64,000 nucleotides of DNA from Aricia agestis (GCF_905147365.1 NC_056408.1:3782001-3846000); one strand, 5' to 3'; positions 51,801 to 63,446 are shown, counted from the stretch's first letter. Made by a program: numbers and translations. Notes: generated by a model from the letters alone, not told the origin.

Positions 51801-53597
51801 TTAACACAAATAATTGTATCTGGAGGGTTATAGGAAACCTTTTCCTGTAAATGACATGTCCCACGCTCAAAGAAATTAAAGTCAAAATAAATAATTAACA
51901 TCGGGAGTTCGACATGGCGAAAATTGCAAAACTTTAATCATTTATCCCCAATTGCCTTTGATGATCGATGTTCACTTTATGCCACTGACAGAAGTCGCGA
52001 TTTTATTACGATTACACTAATTAATATTAATCATGATACTGATTCTATAAGTTTATGTTATTTACCTTATACTTCTTCGCAACCGTCATACATACAATTC
52101 TACAATATTTTTAGAGTAATGTACGGACATACAGTACGAGACATAATTATTCAATTATTACTGGACTTGACACTTGGATAGACCTGTCATGTCGGTCAAC
52201 CGCGAGAATTCATCACCTCTCATAATAGTATTTTGAATGCTATCGTAGGATGCCCAAAGACAAACAATAATTGGACTTCCTTACGTGTACATACAAACAT
52301 GTGAAATTTAAATTAGGAGCCATTAAGAAGTCTTATATGGGCAAAAGGGATAGAACTAAAGATCGTAGAAAGTCGTAAGTTCAGCTAAACTGTAAAAGTT
52401 TGTTAGGATAACTTCCTAAGGAAAAGGAAATCCATTAGGATTTACCCAATTGCAGACTCATTTTCCTAATTGATTTACATGTTCATGTGAGTGTACCTTT
52501 CATTAGCTGTCCCCTTCCTAACTGATTCATCTTTTTAATATAACGTATGTAAGGCATTCACTGCAAAATCAAAATATGTAAGCTTTTACTTTCGTAAATA
52601 ACTATTTTTGTTTCGCAAAAAATAAGTAGTAACTAACGTATAATTATTCTTCTTAGGCCCGATTCCAAACTTGAAGGTACACGAGTATAACTATCATGAG
52701 AATAATTTTACTCCTTTAATTTACTCTAGGGTATTATCGTTTGCATTTTACCAAGTTACTCAAAGAGTATGAAATAAAATGTCAAATAAATTTCACAATG
52801 ACACCGACCGTGACAGTTGACACCCTGTTGTGCAACTATTCTCAGTTTAATATTTACTCCACCAAAATAGCCCGTGTAAATATTTACTCCCGTGTAATTA
52901 CCTCATTCTTGGATTAGAAGTTGGAAAAACGCAAAACCAGCTTACTCTTAGATTAGGAGACAGTTATACTCGAGTAAAATTTTACTCCAGTTTGGTTGAA
53001 TCCGCCCTTAATGTTTTTATACTTTACTATGATTTATTTGAGTTCGGATGAAAATTGTTTTGAATAAAAACAATGTTATGAAATTCAAAGTCCGTCGATG
53101 TTCAAGGGGGCATCCAGGATTTATAAGTTAGAGTTTTAGACCTAATCTTTGAAGAATTCAATAAAAATGGGCTCAAATAACCCTCGCCCTCCAATATTGG
53201 CTTATTACGTTCACATCAAATAGTTCCTTTGATTACTTATAAATTTTATCGTAACATCATTCACTAAATGTGATTATAGAGTCAACAATGATAGTTCTTC
53301 AAGACTATTTTCTATAAATACGGTACAGATGCCTCTACTTAGATTGATTGCCTTCTCAAAGATTTACATTACATAAAAACATTGTGCTGATTTGTTAGCC
53401 TCCACTTCTTTAGTAAGTATCGGTGAAATATTAATTATAATATTATAGGTTCGATTATATGTTTTGATTACATTTATAATCATTCTATGATTATTTTAAT
53501 GAGCAGATCGTTGTAAACAAACTATGTTCATTAGTTTGTTTCTGGACAGCGTCAATAGAATTCTGATCCGCTCCGTACGGTACAACTAGCGTGAATT
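51801..53597. other. No gene recognised; upstream of the receptor-like gene
   Basis: AT-rich. It must hold the promoter of the 53598 gene if that gene is expressed, but I can name no clear TATA box or other site. Confidence 0.4.
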
Positions 53598-54404
53598 ATG
53601 GCCATGTACCACTTTGTTTTCTATAACTTGTTTATGACGGTCACTTCGGTGTTGTGCTTCATAGTTTTGTTGATGACGTGGTTCACAATCCCACGGTGGC
53701 GAAATCTGCACAACTATATAAGCATACACCAGATCGGCACCGGAGCTTTGGTACTATGTCTGAAGGACCTCTCCGAATACGCGGTTCTACCGAACGCATT
53801 ATATTTTTACAATATCAAAATAGGTCAGTATCTGTTTTTCCTGACGATGTGTTGGACTCTGTGCGGTCAGTTGTACGCGTACGTTCGCCTAGTTCTATCG
53901 TTTCCCGGCCTGGACATGGAAGAAGACATGCGATGGGCCCTGCTCTTCAGCTACGGATTGCTCGCAGCGTTGATTTCCATCACCGAAGGTCTCATACCCT
54001 ATCTGTGCTCTCTGGAGGATTATAGCGAACGGAACGCACCAAAGTTGATAAGCATTGCCGTAGTGACAACTCTGAACCTACTGCTTTATGTGAATATTGC
54101 CCGCGCAGTGATATCTTGCCGCAAGGAGCGCGCACGAGGGTCACGTCTAGCGGGTCTCATCGGTGTCATGATACTCTCTGATCTGGTGTCCGGATTGATC
54201 TTTATTGTTTGTGTTCTGGTTGTCCATATGCAAATCGGACCAAGCAAAGGTTATGATATATCAAAACTAATATATACAAATGACATAGTTTTTCACACGA
54301 GAATATTGGTGCAGACTGTTGTTGTAGTACTTAACAGACGCTCCAGAGACGAATTTTCAAGATATATTCGACTGCGAAAAAATCGACGATTAAATCGAGT
54401 TTGA
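53598..54404 (+). CDS. Intronless seven-transmembrane receptor-like protein
   Basis: A 268-codon frame starts at ATG 53598, with an in-frame TGA six bases upstream, and ends TGA at 54402-54404. I count seven hydrophobic segments at about residues 7-30, 40-60, 76-100, 113-135, 150-172, 184-210 and 238-256, with a basic C-terminal tail (RRSRDEFSRYIRLRKNRRLN). The segment RWRNLHNYISIHQIGTGALV at TM1-TM2 recalls class B (secretin/adhesion/methuselah-type) receptors. There is no signal peptide, N-terminal ectodomain or GPS motif, so the protein is nearly only the membrane core. Ligand and role are unknown. Codon use and GC are higher than in surrounding DNA, supporting real coding. If CASK extends rightwards, the gene is antisense within its intron. 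A retrocopy or truncated receptor is the alternative. Confidence 0.8.
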   Translation: MAMYHFVFYNLFMTVTSVLCFIVLLMTWFTIPRWRNLHNYISIHQIGTGALVLCLKDLSEYAVLPNALYFYNIKIGQYLFFLTMCWTLCGQLYAYVRLVLSFPGLDMEEDMRWALLFSYGLLAALISITEGLIPYLCSLEDYSERNAPKLISIAVVTTLNLLLYVNIARAVISCRKERARGSRLAGLIGVMILSDLVSGLIFIVCVLVVHMQIGPSKGYDISKLIYTNDIVFHTRILVQTVVVVLNRRSRDEFSRYIRLRKNRRLNRV

Positions 54405-54441
54405 AAAATAATAATTCTTGTTTTTTTTTTAATGATAAAGT

Positions 54442-54447
54442 AATAAA
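54442..54447 (+). terminator. Likely polyadenylation signal of the receptor-like gene
   Basis: AATAAA lies 38 bp after the stop codon and just before the SINE-like element that starts at 54460. Confidence 0.5.
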
Positions 54448-54459
54448 TGATAAATTTTG

Positions 54460-54738
54460 ACGTGGGAGAGCCATACTTCGGCACGCATGGGCCGGCTCGA
54501 CCGGAGAAATACCACGGGCTCACAGAAAACCGGCGTGTTTTGCCGAGTGAGTAAGTTTACCGGAGGCCCAATCCCCTACCCTTTTCCCTTCCCTACCCTC
54601 CCCTATTACCCTATTCCCTCTTAAAAGGCCGGCAACGCACCTGCAGCTCTTCTGATGCTGCGCGTGTCCATGGGCGACGGAAGTCGCTTTCCATCAGGTA
54701 ACCCGTTTGCTCGTTTGCCCCCTTATTACATAAAAAAA
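54460..54738 (+). mobile_element. SINE-like element
   Basis: It starts ACGTGGGAGAGCCATACTTC, carries the CCCTA-rich core and ends CCCTTATTACATA plus A run. Part of the GAAACAGCGCTTGCG segment is missing. It sits 55 bp downstream of the receptor-like gene. Confidence 0.85.
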
Positions 54739-55724
54739 GTAATTTCATCATTGAGGTAAATTCTATGATATGAGTTAATAGCTCATAAGGTTGATTTAGA
54801 GCATAAATAATGAGGCTATTAATATGAAATTGAATCTATTAATTAGAACAACAAAATACAATTTAACCTATAAGCACATTGCAAATGAAGTTAACCCTAA
54901 TGAAGCATGTTTCTGAAGCGTAGTCGTTAGCAGATATAGAACAAATGTTTGTTCGATATAAGAACTTATATTAAGTGGATCCTCTACATTTGTTTACACT
55001 GTTTCGTCGCTTACTCAAAGGATTCCTCTAATGCAAACATTCCTGACTTTTTCTCGCCTAAAAGAGGTTGCCGGGCAGCCAGTTATACTTACAATAAGTT
55101 AGGTACACACAGAAAAATTACTACGCGCAATTTACTCTCAAAGGTTCTTTGAATTTTTACTTCAAGCGAATTTTCTATTTTACAAAGTTATTTGATATAC
55201 CTTTCAAATGTATTGCACATATTTTACATTACTTTAATAAAAATATCACAGATGCAATGCAGCAAAATGCACAATTTCTGATTGTTTCACTTGCAGGTCT
55301 ATACAAAATTTTAGAAAAATGCGAGCGCAATTCGCAAATAGCACTACACGAAAGGAAATAATGAGAATTTACACCGCGCTGCGCACTCCACAGCACTTGT
55401 AGTGTCACCATCACTTCTACATCCATTTATCTCCGAAATTGCCTTCCCTGCTTTTTGTTGAAAACAATGTATAAAATTACAATTTTGGATTCCTCGCTGT
55501 GAAAATTTATAACTCGTTTCACGATGTCATAACATGGGCTATCAACAGCCACAGACGGCTGCATTTTATAGTTTTCGGAGCCTCCGCGCATGTTTCAAAC
55601 GTTATTTTCAACAACCGATTATTATAAAAGCTGCTGTGGCGAACTTTTTTAATTCAGTTCTTTTGTTTATTTCAGAAGGAAGAATTACAGTGTAAAGAAA
55701 ATTTAAGCAAAAAGTCTTTGCATT
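54739..55724. other. No gene recognised
   Basis: AT-rich. The frames at 54949-55152 and 55149-55361 have no recognisable motif. Confidence 0.45.
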
Positions 55725-55880
55725 ATATCCCCCTTACTAATAAACGTTGTATAAGCCTTGAATAGTTATACAGTGTTTTGTCTTCTTCAATCCAATTAAA
55801 AATGTCACTTGTGTGACAGGAACAAAACACTGTATAACTATTCAAAGCTTATACAACGTTTATTAGTAAGGGAGTATATC
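55725..55880. mobile_element. Hairpin MITE with 50-bp arms
   Basis: CCCTTACTAATAAACGTTGT followed by ATAAGCCTTGAATAGTTATA and CAGTGTTTTG is mirrored with very few mismatches by the right arm. The loop is about 45 bp. The near-perfect arms make it an RNA-hairpin candidate if transcribed. Confidence 0.85.
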
Positions 55881-55942
55881 TACTTATAACTTGTTTTTTG
55901 GCGCCATCTATGTACCGCTACTAAATGTCATCAAATCCTTAA

Positions 55943-56416
55943 GAGGAGTCCACACCGCCCTTTTTTCCATACAAACTTTGTCCCCCCCTGTTTCCTCCCT
56001 GGATAATGCTAGTAGAGTTATAATTTTTTTCCTGAATATTTACGGCCACTAATACAATGTCCCTATGTTTTCTTTTTTTCATAATTTAATTATTAAATAA
56101 GATATGAACGTTCAAAAACCCAAAAAAATGGCCAGATTTTCCGCTGTGTTCAAACGTCCAGAAAACAGATTTGGCTAGATTATACAAAAAAAGCAAAACA
56201 TAGGAACACAGTTCAATTCTTTTTTTAATCTTTAATGAAAAAAGTACTTAAATCGGTTAAGTTTTGGAGAAGGAATCAGGGGACAACGAATCGTTGATTT
56301 TCTGGATTTTCTGCAGTTGTCTCTATCGCGTTCTGCGGTATAGGCTTGAGGTAAGGGAGACAGCTATAGATATTACACGTACTTTTTTTCATTTCTCTAG
56401 CCCCTCGTGTATCCTC
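55943..56416. mobile_element. TTAA-flanked MITE, copy 2 (inverted)
   Basis: About 474 bp, collinear with the reverse complement of 27445-27908. TTAA lies on both sides (55939-55942 and 56417-56420). The 15-bp word AAATGTCATCAAATC also lies on both sides (55923-55937 and 56420-56434), which a simple TTAA insertion does not explain. Confidence 0.8.
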
Positions 56417-57408
56417 TTAAAATGTCATCAAATCATTATTGAAATACAATTAAGGCACGAATTCCCAGCAATGTAAATCCTGAGTTGAATTTAAATTTTG
56501 AAATAACCTTACTCGAGAATGCTTGGCTTTTTGTAATCCTTTTTACTCAACTACTTACTTTTTAGTTTTTTACTTAAACTTCGACTTTGCATATGAAAAA
56601 ATAATCTTGAAGACACGACCCAGGAAACTAAAGGTTTGAGATAATATTGTTCACACCTGAAGTGTTATTGAAAAAGTTATACGGAAGACATTAAGCTCTT
56701 TGTACCTTAATGCGTTAGAAACGACCACACTTTTGCTCCTTCCCTAATAACCTTGAATGTAAAGAATTAAAAAAAATACTACCAGATTTAAAAAGGCTGT
56801 ATGTAGTTGATTGTAGGTTCTTGGTGGAAATTCTTGTTAAACACAGTTTACGTACACTTTTTCACTATCAATTTTAATGAAATACGCGACCGGCTTCGCA
56901 CAAGTTATGGTTCTTTTTTCACGTAAATAGTTATTGAACAATATTTTATTGAATATATATATATATATATATATATCGACGGGTGCAAAGTAAAAAAAGT
57001 CATCTGCAATTTTGAGTTTTTCGTTTTTTTGTAGAAACTAGCTTAAAATATCATGTTCTACAACATACCAAAAACAAAAATTCAAATATCACCTTATTTT
57101 TGGTACTTTTGTCACGTAAAAGAAGACATCTACTCTTGTTTTGTGAAATTGCACGATGTAGATGCGGATAACTACCGCTGGTCGTCTATACGCGGGACGC
57201 GCGGGGGTCATGTTATGCGGCATAAGCGGCTATCTGCCATATAGCTTTTTCTACGTTGCGATTGTGATTTAGATGTCTCAATTTACTTTTGCAAATTAGT
57301 ATTGTTTATTATGTTTATGAGTACCTATTTATGTTAATTCTTATTGTTAGCTATATTAATTGACTTCTAATTTGTTACTGTTATTTTTTACTGTTTTTTC
57401 ATGTTCAG

Positions 57409-57565
57409 AAAGTCCAAAACGACTTTTTAAAGAAGTTGAAAGTTTCCAGAACATAAGTGATAGATTTATCGAGCAAAATACTGTGTTGCCCGATGAAATT
57501 ATTGAACATCTTATAGAAAACCTTGATGTGTCACCGATGAAGACAAATGAATATAAGTTAACTTT
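57409..57565 (+). CDS. Exon-like block in the 2.3-kb TIR element
   Basis: After the acceptor TTTTTTCATGTTCAG, an open frame encodes SPKRLFKEVESFQNISDRFI, then LPDEIIEHLIENLDVS and a donor-like TTT|GTAAGA. The composition is protein-like (amphipathic, acidic) and unlike the surrounding AT-rich noise. I do not recognise a domain. It could be an exon of a decayed transposon gene. Confidence 0.35.
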
Positions 57566-57839
57566 GTAAGATAAGTCCCCATGATCTGAATTCTCTAGGC
57601 CAGTCACACCAGTTCACTCTCAGTCTGAAATATAAAATGATTTTGAAAATTTGTCGATCTCAGCAAATTAACAAATACGCCAACACCCTCAGAATACAGT
57701 TCATCACTTCAAGTCCGCCGCGTCCATTATCAGTATTAGATCAAAATATTATATATTCTTTTTTATTAAACAGATACTTTGATCTCATATAATCTATGAC
57801 CTGCTTGAGTTTATTAACTCAAACAGGCCATCGAGTATA

Positions 57840-58085
57840 TTGTCCCTCTCAAACTTTAAATCTTCTATAGACAACACCATTGATGCTTCTTCGGCAGTGG
57901 AGGCATCAAGTGAATGTTCTACGCCTTCCTCGTTAAACGGTAGAAAAAGACGTCAGTTAAATATTGATCTAAAGAAAAGGCGATTGAGAAATAAAGACAC
58001 GTGTATTGATACGAGACGTAAATTACGACAAAATTTAGGTAAACAATTACATCAGTCCAGAAATGGTAAATTGCAACCTGCGTAA
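57840..58085 (+). CDS. Possible second coding block in the TIR element
   Basis: An 81-codon frame with serine/threonine-rich first half (SSAVEASSECSTPSSLNGRK) and strongly basic second half (DLKKRRLRNKDTCIDTRRKL). This resembles a linker with a nuclear-localisation-like stretch. No domain is recognised, and start and splice limits are uncertain. Confidence 0.3.
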   Translation: MSLSNFKSSIDNTIDASSAVEASSECSTPSSLNGRKRRQLNIDLKKRRLRNKDTCIDTRRKLRQNLGKQLHQSRNGKLQPA

Positions 58086-58484
58086 CATCATATCCCGGCA
58101 TTTGCAAGTTCTCGCGAAGTTTTTCTATTAACTTATCTTTGACCGGTTTTGGGATCTCTGTGATCACGAGAAGCAATTGAGAAATCGTTGAAATAAAATT
58201 TCATTTTGTGTTCTGAAGAATCGTATGCACCCCTCCGATGGTGTAAAACGTCCGGCGATGCTTATGATGTTATAATGAACCCATCATGCTTACAAGTGCC
58301 AAGTACAAAGACTTAATAAGCCTCTGCCTAAATTATAATAATTTACAACATAGTTCCTGTACTGATAATGATACTGAATAATTTTTAAATTAGTTTAAAA
58401 TAATTAAAGTATTGACACAGAATTTCATTTTTGTTGTGAGAAAATACGATTTTTACGAAAGTAAATGAATGATTCCTAAGTATA

Positions 58485-58731
58485 TCCATACTAATATTAT
58501 AAATGGGAAAGTATGTTTATTTATTTATTTGTTTGTTTGTCCTTCCTTCACGCTCTAACGAAGAAACAAATCGTATTGTTTTTTGGCATAAACTTAATTG
58601 AAAGGATGAAAAGTAACATAGGCTACTTTTGGTCTTGGAAAAACATCATGTTTCTAAGGGAGCTTACGGGAATATTTGCAATTTACGCGATTTTCAAATT
58701 CCACGCGAGCGAAGCCGCGAGCAAAAGCTAG
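58485..58731 (+). mobile_element. Complete short Helitron (247 bp)
   Basis: It starts TCCATACTAATATTATAAAT after A and ends CGCGAGCGAAGCCGCGAG, then CAAAAGCTAG before T. This is the cleanest Helitron in the window, inserted in the 2.3-kb TIR element, so it is the younger of the two. Confidence 0.9.
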
Positions 58732-59274
58732 TATTTCATATTTTAACTTCCTTCTAAATCGTGTACCTTGCACCGAATCGACAACGTAGAAAAAGATATC
58801 TACGCAATTATGTTCTGAACTTGGGGTGTTTAAGATGTAAAACGTTTAACTACATATTTTAATAATATAACTTACTTTTAATAATTTAATAATATAAAGT
58901 GTTACACTTTACGTAGTTACTGATAATCGTACTAGTAATCGGTAAAAATACTTTAATAAATATAATTTTTAATTCCCACGTAGAAACGACCAAGTGGTAG
59001 TTAACTCAGTTGTCATATTTTCAAGCGCAATGTAGATGCAGACAACTACAATATCTCGTAAATTAAACATAATTAGAAGAAATTAAATATACATGTGGAT
59101 TCATTAATAAATAATGAAACAATGATGAAAATTTCAATAAATTTGATCGGAAATTGACAAAATGGGAGCATTTTTTCCTATTATGCGCTCTCCTGAAAAG
59201 TTGCTGTTTTGTAGATGACTCTTTTTACTTTGCACCCGTCGATATATATATATATATATTCAATAAAATATTGT

Positions 59275-62200
59275 AAAATAAAGGATTTTGATAAATTCCA
59301 ACACCTGTTTATCCCCAAGCGGCCGGATCCGGCCGCCACAGATTATACTGCAGCTATTCCGTCTACACCCAAGCGGCCGGATGTGGCCGCGCTCTTTCAT
59401 TCGATCGAGTTACGTATTTCGTCAACTTAGAGACTACTTTTGTATGAAGAAGTTTGGTTAGTTACGATCTATGATAAATTTGCCACATTCTGAATGCAAA
59501 ATATTATACAATCTGTGGTCGACGAATATTTGTCAGTCATTTGAAAATCGTGAATTTTTTCGTCTGTGTTCTGCCATGTTGTGTAATTTGTTTGATATTA
59601 TTAATAAGTAGTAAAATAGTTTAATTTAGTAATTATAATTTATACATACTTTTAGATAATCATTTGAAAGAAATACTTACATCGTAATAACTTCTAGTTT
59701 CACTAGAAAAGTTATTTTTTATTTATATGATTTGAACGCGATTTGTTTAATATTTTTGTAAATGATTGACGTTAAAAGCTTATATTATCGTGTACAAAAC
59801 GATTTAGGTCCTATTAATAGTATATAATAGTATCGTTTTAGTAAAACAATTAAGATAAAAATTACGTATTTGTAACGGCTTTTTGCCGGCCGCGGCCATT
59901 TTGAACTTTATTTGTATAGCACTAAGGACGAAGTTTGCTTGTGTATAATACGAAAACCGGTTTTTGTTACTCATATGAGTCATAACTCTTATTTGTTTAT
60001 TGATAACATCTGAAGTTATTTCAAAGAATTGTTAACATAAACAGTTTGTATAACTCTGTGTTATTGAGATTATAATAATGTATTAATATATTTGTTGCGA
60101 AATAGTTAGAAACATAGATTTCAAAGTTTACAGTGGTGAGACGAATATCACATCTGACTAAATACTATATTATGATGGCTTGATAGATAGAAAATTTAAC
60201 ATATATTATAATATTTTTCACACAAACATAAAATATGGATTAGATGTAAGGTTATTACATTATTTGTACAAAGAGGGTAGGCCGGGCGCCATTTTTTTTT
60301 GCACACCACGTACCCTACATTTTTGCAAAGATTTTGGCACTTACTGAAAGGTTAATATTACAAGCCCTGGAATAAACACGTAAATGTTACAGAATATAAC
60401 AGTCAGTATTAATTTACTAATAGTCATTAAGCCTAGCTTTGATGTTACCAATGTAATAGTTTAATGCGATGTTATCTGGCTGGTTAGACTGAATGAGCTG
60501 TTTTTAATTGATGGAATTGCGATGATGTTGGGTAATTATTATACAGGTATCAGGTATGTAAGTCATGTCAATAGGCTTGAAACAAATAGTGAAAAAAAGA
60601 GTTAAAATAGAAAGTATCTTAAATAAAAATTTAATCCCGGACTGGTTAAAAGCGGCTTCGATCTGGCTTTCATTGTTCTGGAGTGTTATGAAAATATCTG
60701 AAACATTTTTGCTCGATCAAAATTCGGAACGCTTGTCATGTAAATTCAAGTTGAGAATATTTACAATTTTAACAAAGTCCCCTTTCAGGATTTTTTACGA
60801 TTGGCTGCGTTTAGAAGCGTAGCTTGTTGCCGAAAGTTTATTATTTTTCTATAAGCTATTCCTTGCAGCATCGAAACTCATATTAAATGGAATATTTTTG
60901 CTACACCAGCCACCATCGTCCAAAATATAAATAACCATTAACCACTATGAATGAACGAGGGTTGAAAATCATGAGGATTAACATGAAATGAACTGCTATA
61001 AACCGTATAGATCGATGTTATCTGACTCCAAAGTCCAGGCCCTTGTTCACTATAACTATTTCAAGTTTGTTCATGTGTTAACACAGATAAACAAAGTTAA
61101 GAAAGCTTCGCTTAACGGGATTAGTACTTTGGATAGTGGCCAACATGAAATAACAATCTGAACCATACACTAATAATATAATCAAGGATAAACTTGTGGT
61201 GATAGAAATGCTGACATGTCATACAAAATAGAGGAAATCGTAAGTAAGTTGTTGGAAGCCAATATGTTTTTAAAAGGTTTTACTGTTCACATTAATATGC
61301 AAAACACATTCAATACTTTTATTAAGAGCCCATATGACCCTAACTTGACTACATACTTTAACCTAGATCTCAAAATCTGTAAGGTCTAGAAAGCTGATTT
61401 TTTGACACAAGTAACTTCAGTTCATAAATATTAAATGCTCAAGACGAAAACACGATTACTCAAAAAATGCTCGATAGTTTCTTTTTTACAAAAAAACCTT
61501 GTTTTAGACACATTTTTGCTTGGATCTTCGAAGTTTGCTGTCTTTTCTTTATTATTTTTTAATATCTAAAAAGGTATCGATAAAACCTAAATTTCCTCAA
61601 AACACTTTTTTCATAATCATTATAGTTCGTCTTTTATTCAAGTAAAACTAACTCGGCGATGATTCCGCGCCGTCCTTTTCCACCTGGCATATGAAAGACG
61701 GGCGTGAGTGTGAAGAGAGAAGGACGATGTTTGATTTTTAGAGTCAGGTGAGCTCTTAACCTGTTTAAACAAAATAACAAAAATCACCTCCATTAGATAT
61801 AGAAAGATGATTTTAAAACGGTGCTAAAAATGACGAGTCAAATAACAAAGGATGGCTATAAAGTAAAAAAGACAAAAAGTGAAGATAAATTTGAACACTT
61901 AGTAATTGAAAGGGATATAATTAAATTTGGCGACTTAACTCCATCGCCGTAATCGACACCATTTAAGACTCAAATAGATTTTCTCGTCATAAAATAGGAC
62001 AACATTAAAACGGGACTTTAATACTTATATTTTCTACAAACGTGACTTGTTTTTTGATGTGATTTTAAATCTACTAAATGCTAAGTGACAAGTTCAACTA
62101 TTTAAATAAATGCTTCTTACATAGTCTTCCATATACTACTACTTCTACTTGAAATAATAAACAAGATACCTAAATAACAGGCGAGTGCAAAATACTAAGG

Positions 62201-62615
62201 AGGTAATGAAATACAAAGGTAATATAAAGGAGACGCTATAAAATACGACTGTTGTTTGTCTATATTGACGTAATGCATTGGAGTACTCCATCTATGTAGA
62301 GACGACAAGACAACCAGATTTATAGATAGGAAAACGCAGTTTCCAATACCAAAGATACTCTTATTGCCTCTGACGTTAATGTAAGAAAAATAGATTTATG
62401 CAAAGAAAGGATTAGATTATAAATAGTTTTGTCATATTATGTCTTGTTTGAATTGAAAATAATGTTTCCTAAATAAGTCCAGAGACTGCACATAACCAGA
62501 AAGTGTCGTCCAGATACATTATGATCATTTAATGATTATTATTTGTTTCACTATATATATGGTACACATCCGACTGTACTAGCAAAGTATCACTTAAAAG
62601 TATCAAATTACAGTT
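59275..62615. other. No gene recognised; twin CGGCCG motifs
   Basis: AAGCGGCCGGATCCGGCCGC at about 59320 and AAGCGGCCGGATGTGGCCGC at about 59371 are a 51-bp-spaced repeated palindromic motif. GCCGGCCGCGGCC follows near 59887. The rest is AT-rich. The 60565-60822 frame shows no recognisable motif. Confidence 0.45.
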
Positions 62616-62934
62616 AGGGTCAATTTATACTAGTGCAGATTGCAGAGTCGAAGCGTATCGAAGCGAATTATTAAAACTGAACATAACAAATTCAACCTTA
62701 ACTCCAAAGCGTTAACGCATAAAAGCGTTACATCTGAGAATTTAAAAAGGGCGCATTTGCGCATTCACGCAAATTCGCGCATCCGCGCGAATTTGCGTGA
62801 ATGTGCCCAACCAACGCTGATTGACCTCGAAGAAGTAATGTATGCGTTACGCTCTGGAATTAAGGTTGAATTTTATGTGTTCAGTATTTGGGAATTCGCT
62901 TCGCTTCGACTCTGCGCTATTATAAATTGACCCC
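62616..62934. mobile_element. Palindromic MITE, GGGTCAATTTATA ends
   Basis: GGGTCAATTTATACTAGTGC at the left is mirrored by GCGCTATTATAAATTGACCC at the right. Arms of about 130 bp carry AGTCGAAGCG and AAATTCAACCTTAA. CGCGCGAATTTGCGTGAATG sits near the centre. The 96-codon frame across it is an artefact. Confidence 0.8.
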
Positions 62935-63273
62935 AAGTTGTGAGGATAAAACTTCACAGCTTAAGAGTCTTTAATATTCTTTTTTGGTAAGCCCAGAGTA
63001 AATAAATTCAAACACCGAATCAAATGTAAAGCAATACGAACTGTTTGGGGGTGTGAGATTGATTGTGTGTTGTATTAGGACGGGCAAGATCCAGTCACGT
63101 CCCTATTACCGCCGGAAGATGGACGCAGAATGCTAAGCCGCTTAAGTGGACTTACCAAACATCTTTTGGTTTTCAAAGAAAATCGAAAAGTATTATACAG
63201 TTGGCCGGCAGTAATGATCGTTTAAATGTGTCCGTTTCAAAAAAAAAAAAACCTTTAAAATACATACAGGTAT

Positions 63274-63446
63274 AATCAGGCCCTTAGTGGGAGTTGCTTC
63301 AAATTAAATATAGATATGTGTGAAAAAAAAGGTGTATTCAGGCCCTTAGTGGGAGTTGCTTCAAATTAAATATTTGTCTCTGCGTGAAAAAAAAAAAGGT
63401 GTAATCAGGCCCTTAGTGGGAGTTGCTTCAAATTAAATATAGATTG
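63274..63446. repeat. Three tandem units, TCAGGCCCTTAGTGGGAGTT
   Basis: Units start at 63276, 63338 and 63405 (spacings 62 and 67). Each reads TCAGGCCCTTAGTGGGAGTT then GCTTCAAATTAAATAT, with variable A runs and GGTGTA between. An A run also precedes the first. Confidence 0.9.

Larger units (their letters stand above)
56938..59274. mobile_element. 2.3-kb TIR element with (TA)n inside its ends, family unknown
   Basis: The left end reads CAATATTTTATTGAA, (TA)n, TCGACGGGTGCAAAGTAAAA then AAGTCATCT; the right end is the inverted equivalent. ATGTAGATGCGGATAACTAC at about 57155 and ATGTAGATGCAGACAACTAC at about 59031 are subterminal direct repeats. An exon-like block is at 57409-57565, and a charged frame at 57840-58085 (S/T-rich then KRRLRNKDTC) may be another. 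A Helitron (58485-58731) is nested. I cannot match the peptides to a transposase family. Confidence 0.65.

Noticed and set aside
53654..54025. 123-codon plus-strand frame
   Set aside because: Out-of-frame shadow inside the receptor-like gene; histidine/arginine-rich with no motif.
62640..62930. 96-codon plus-strand frame
   Set aside because: Lies entirely in a palindromic MITE.
63274..63446. CRISPR-like array
   Set aside because: Three direct repeats with A-rich near-constant spacers in an animal genome; no cas genes; simple tandem duplication fits.
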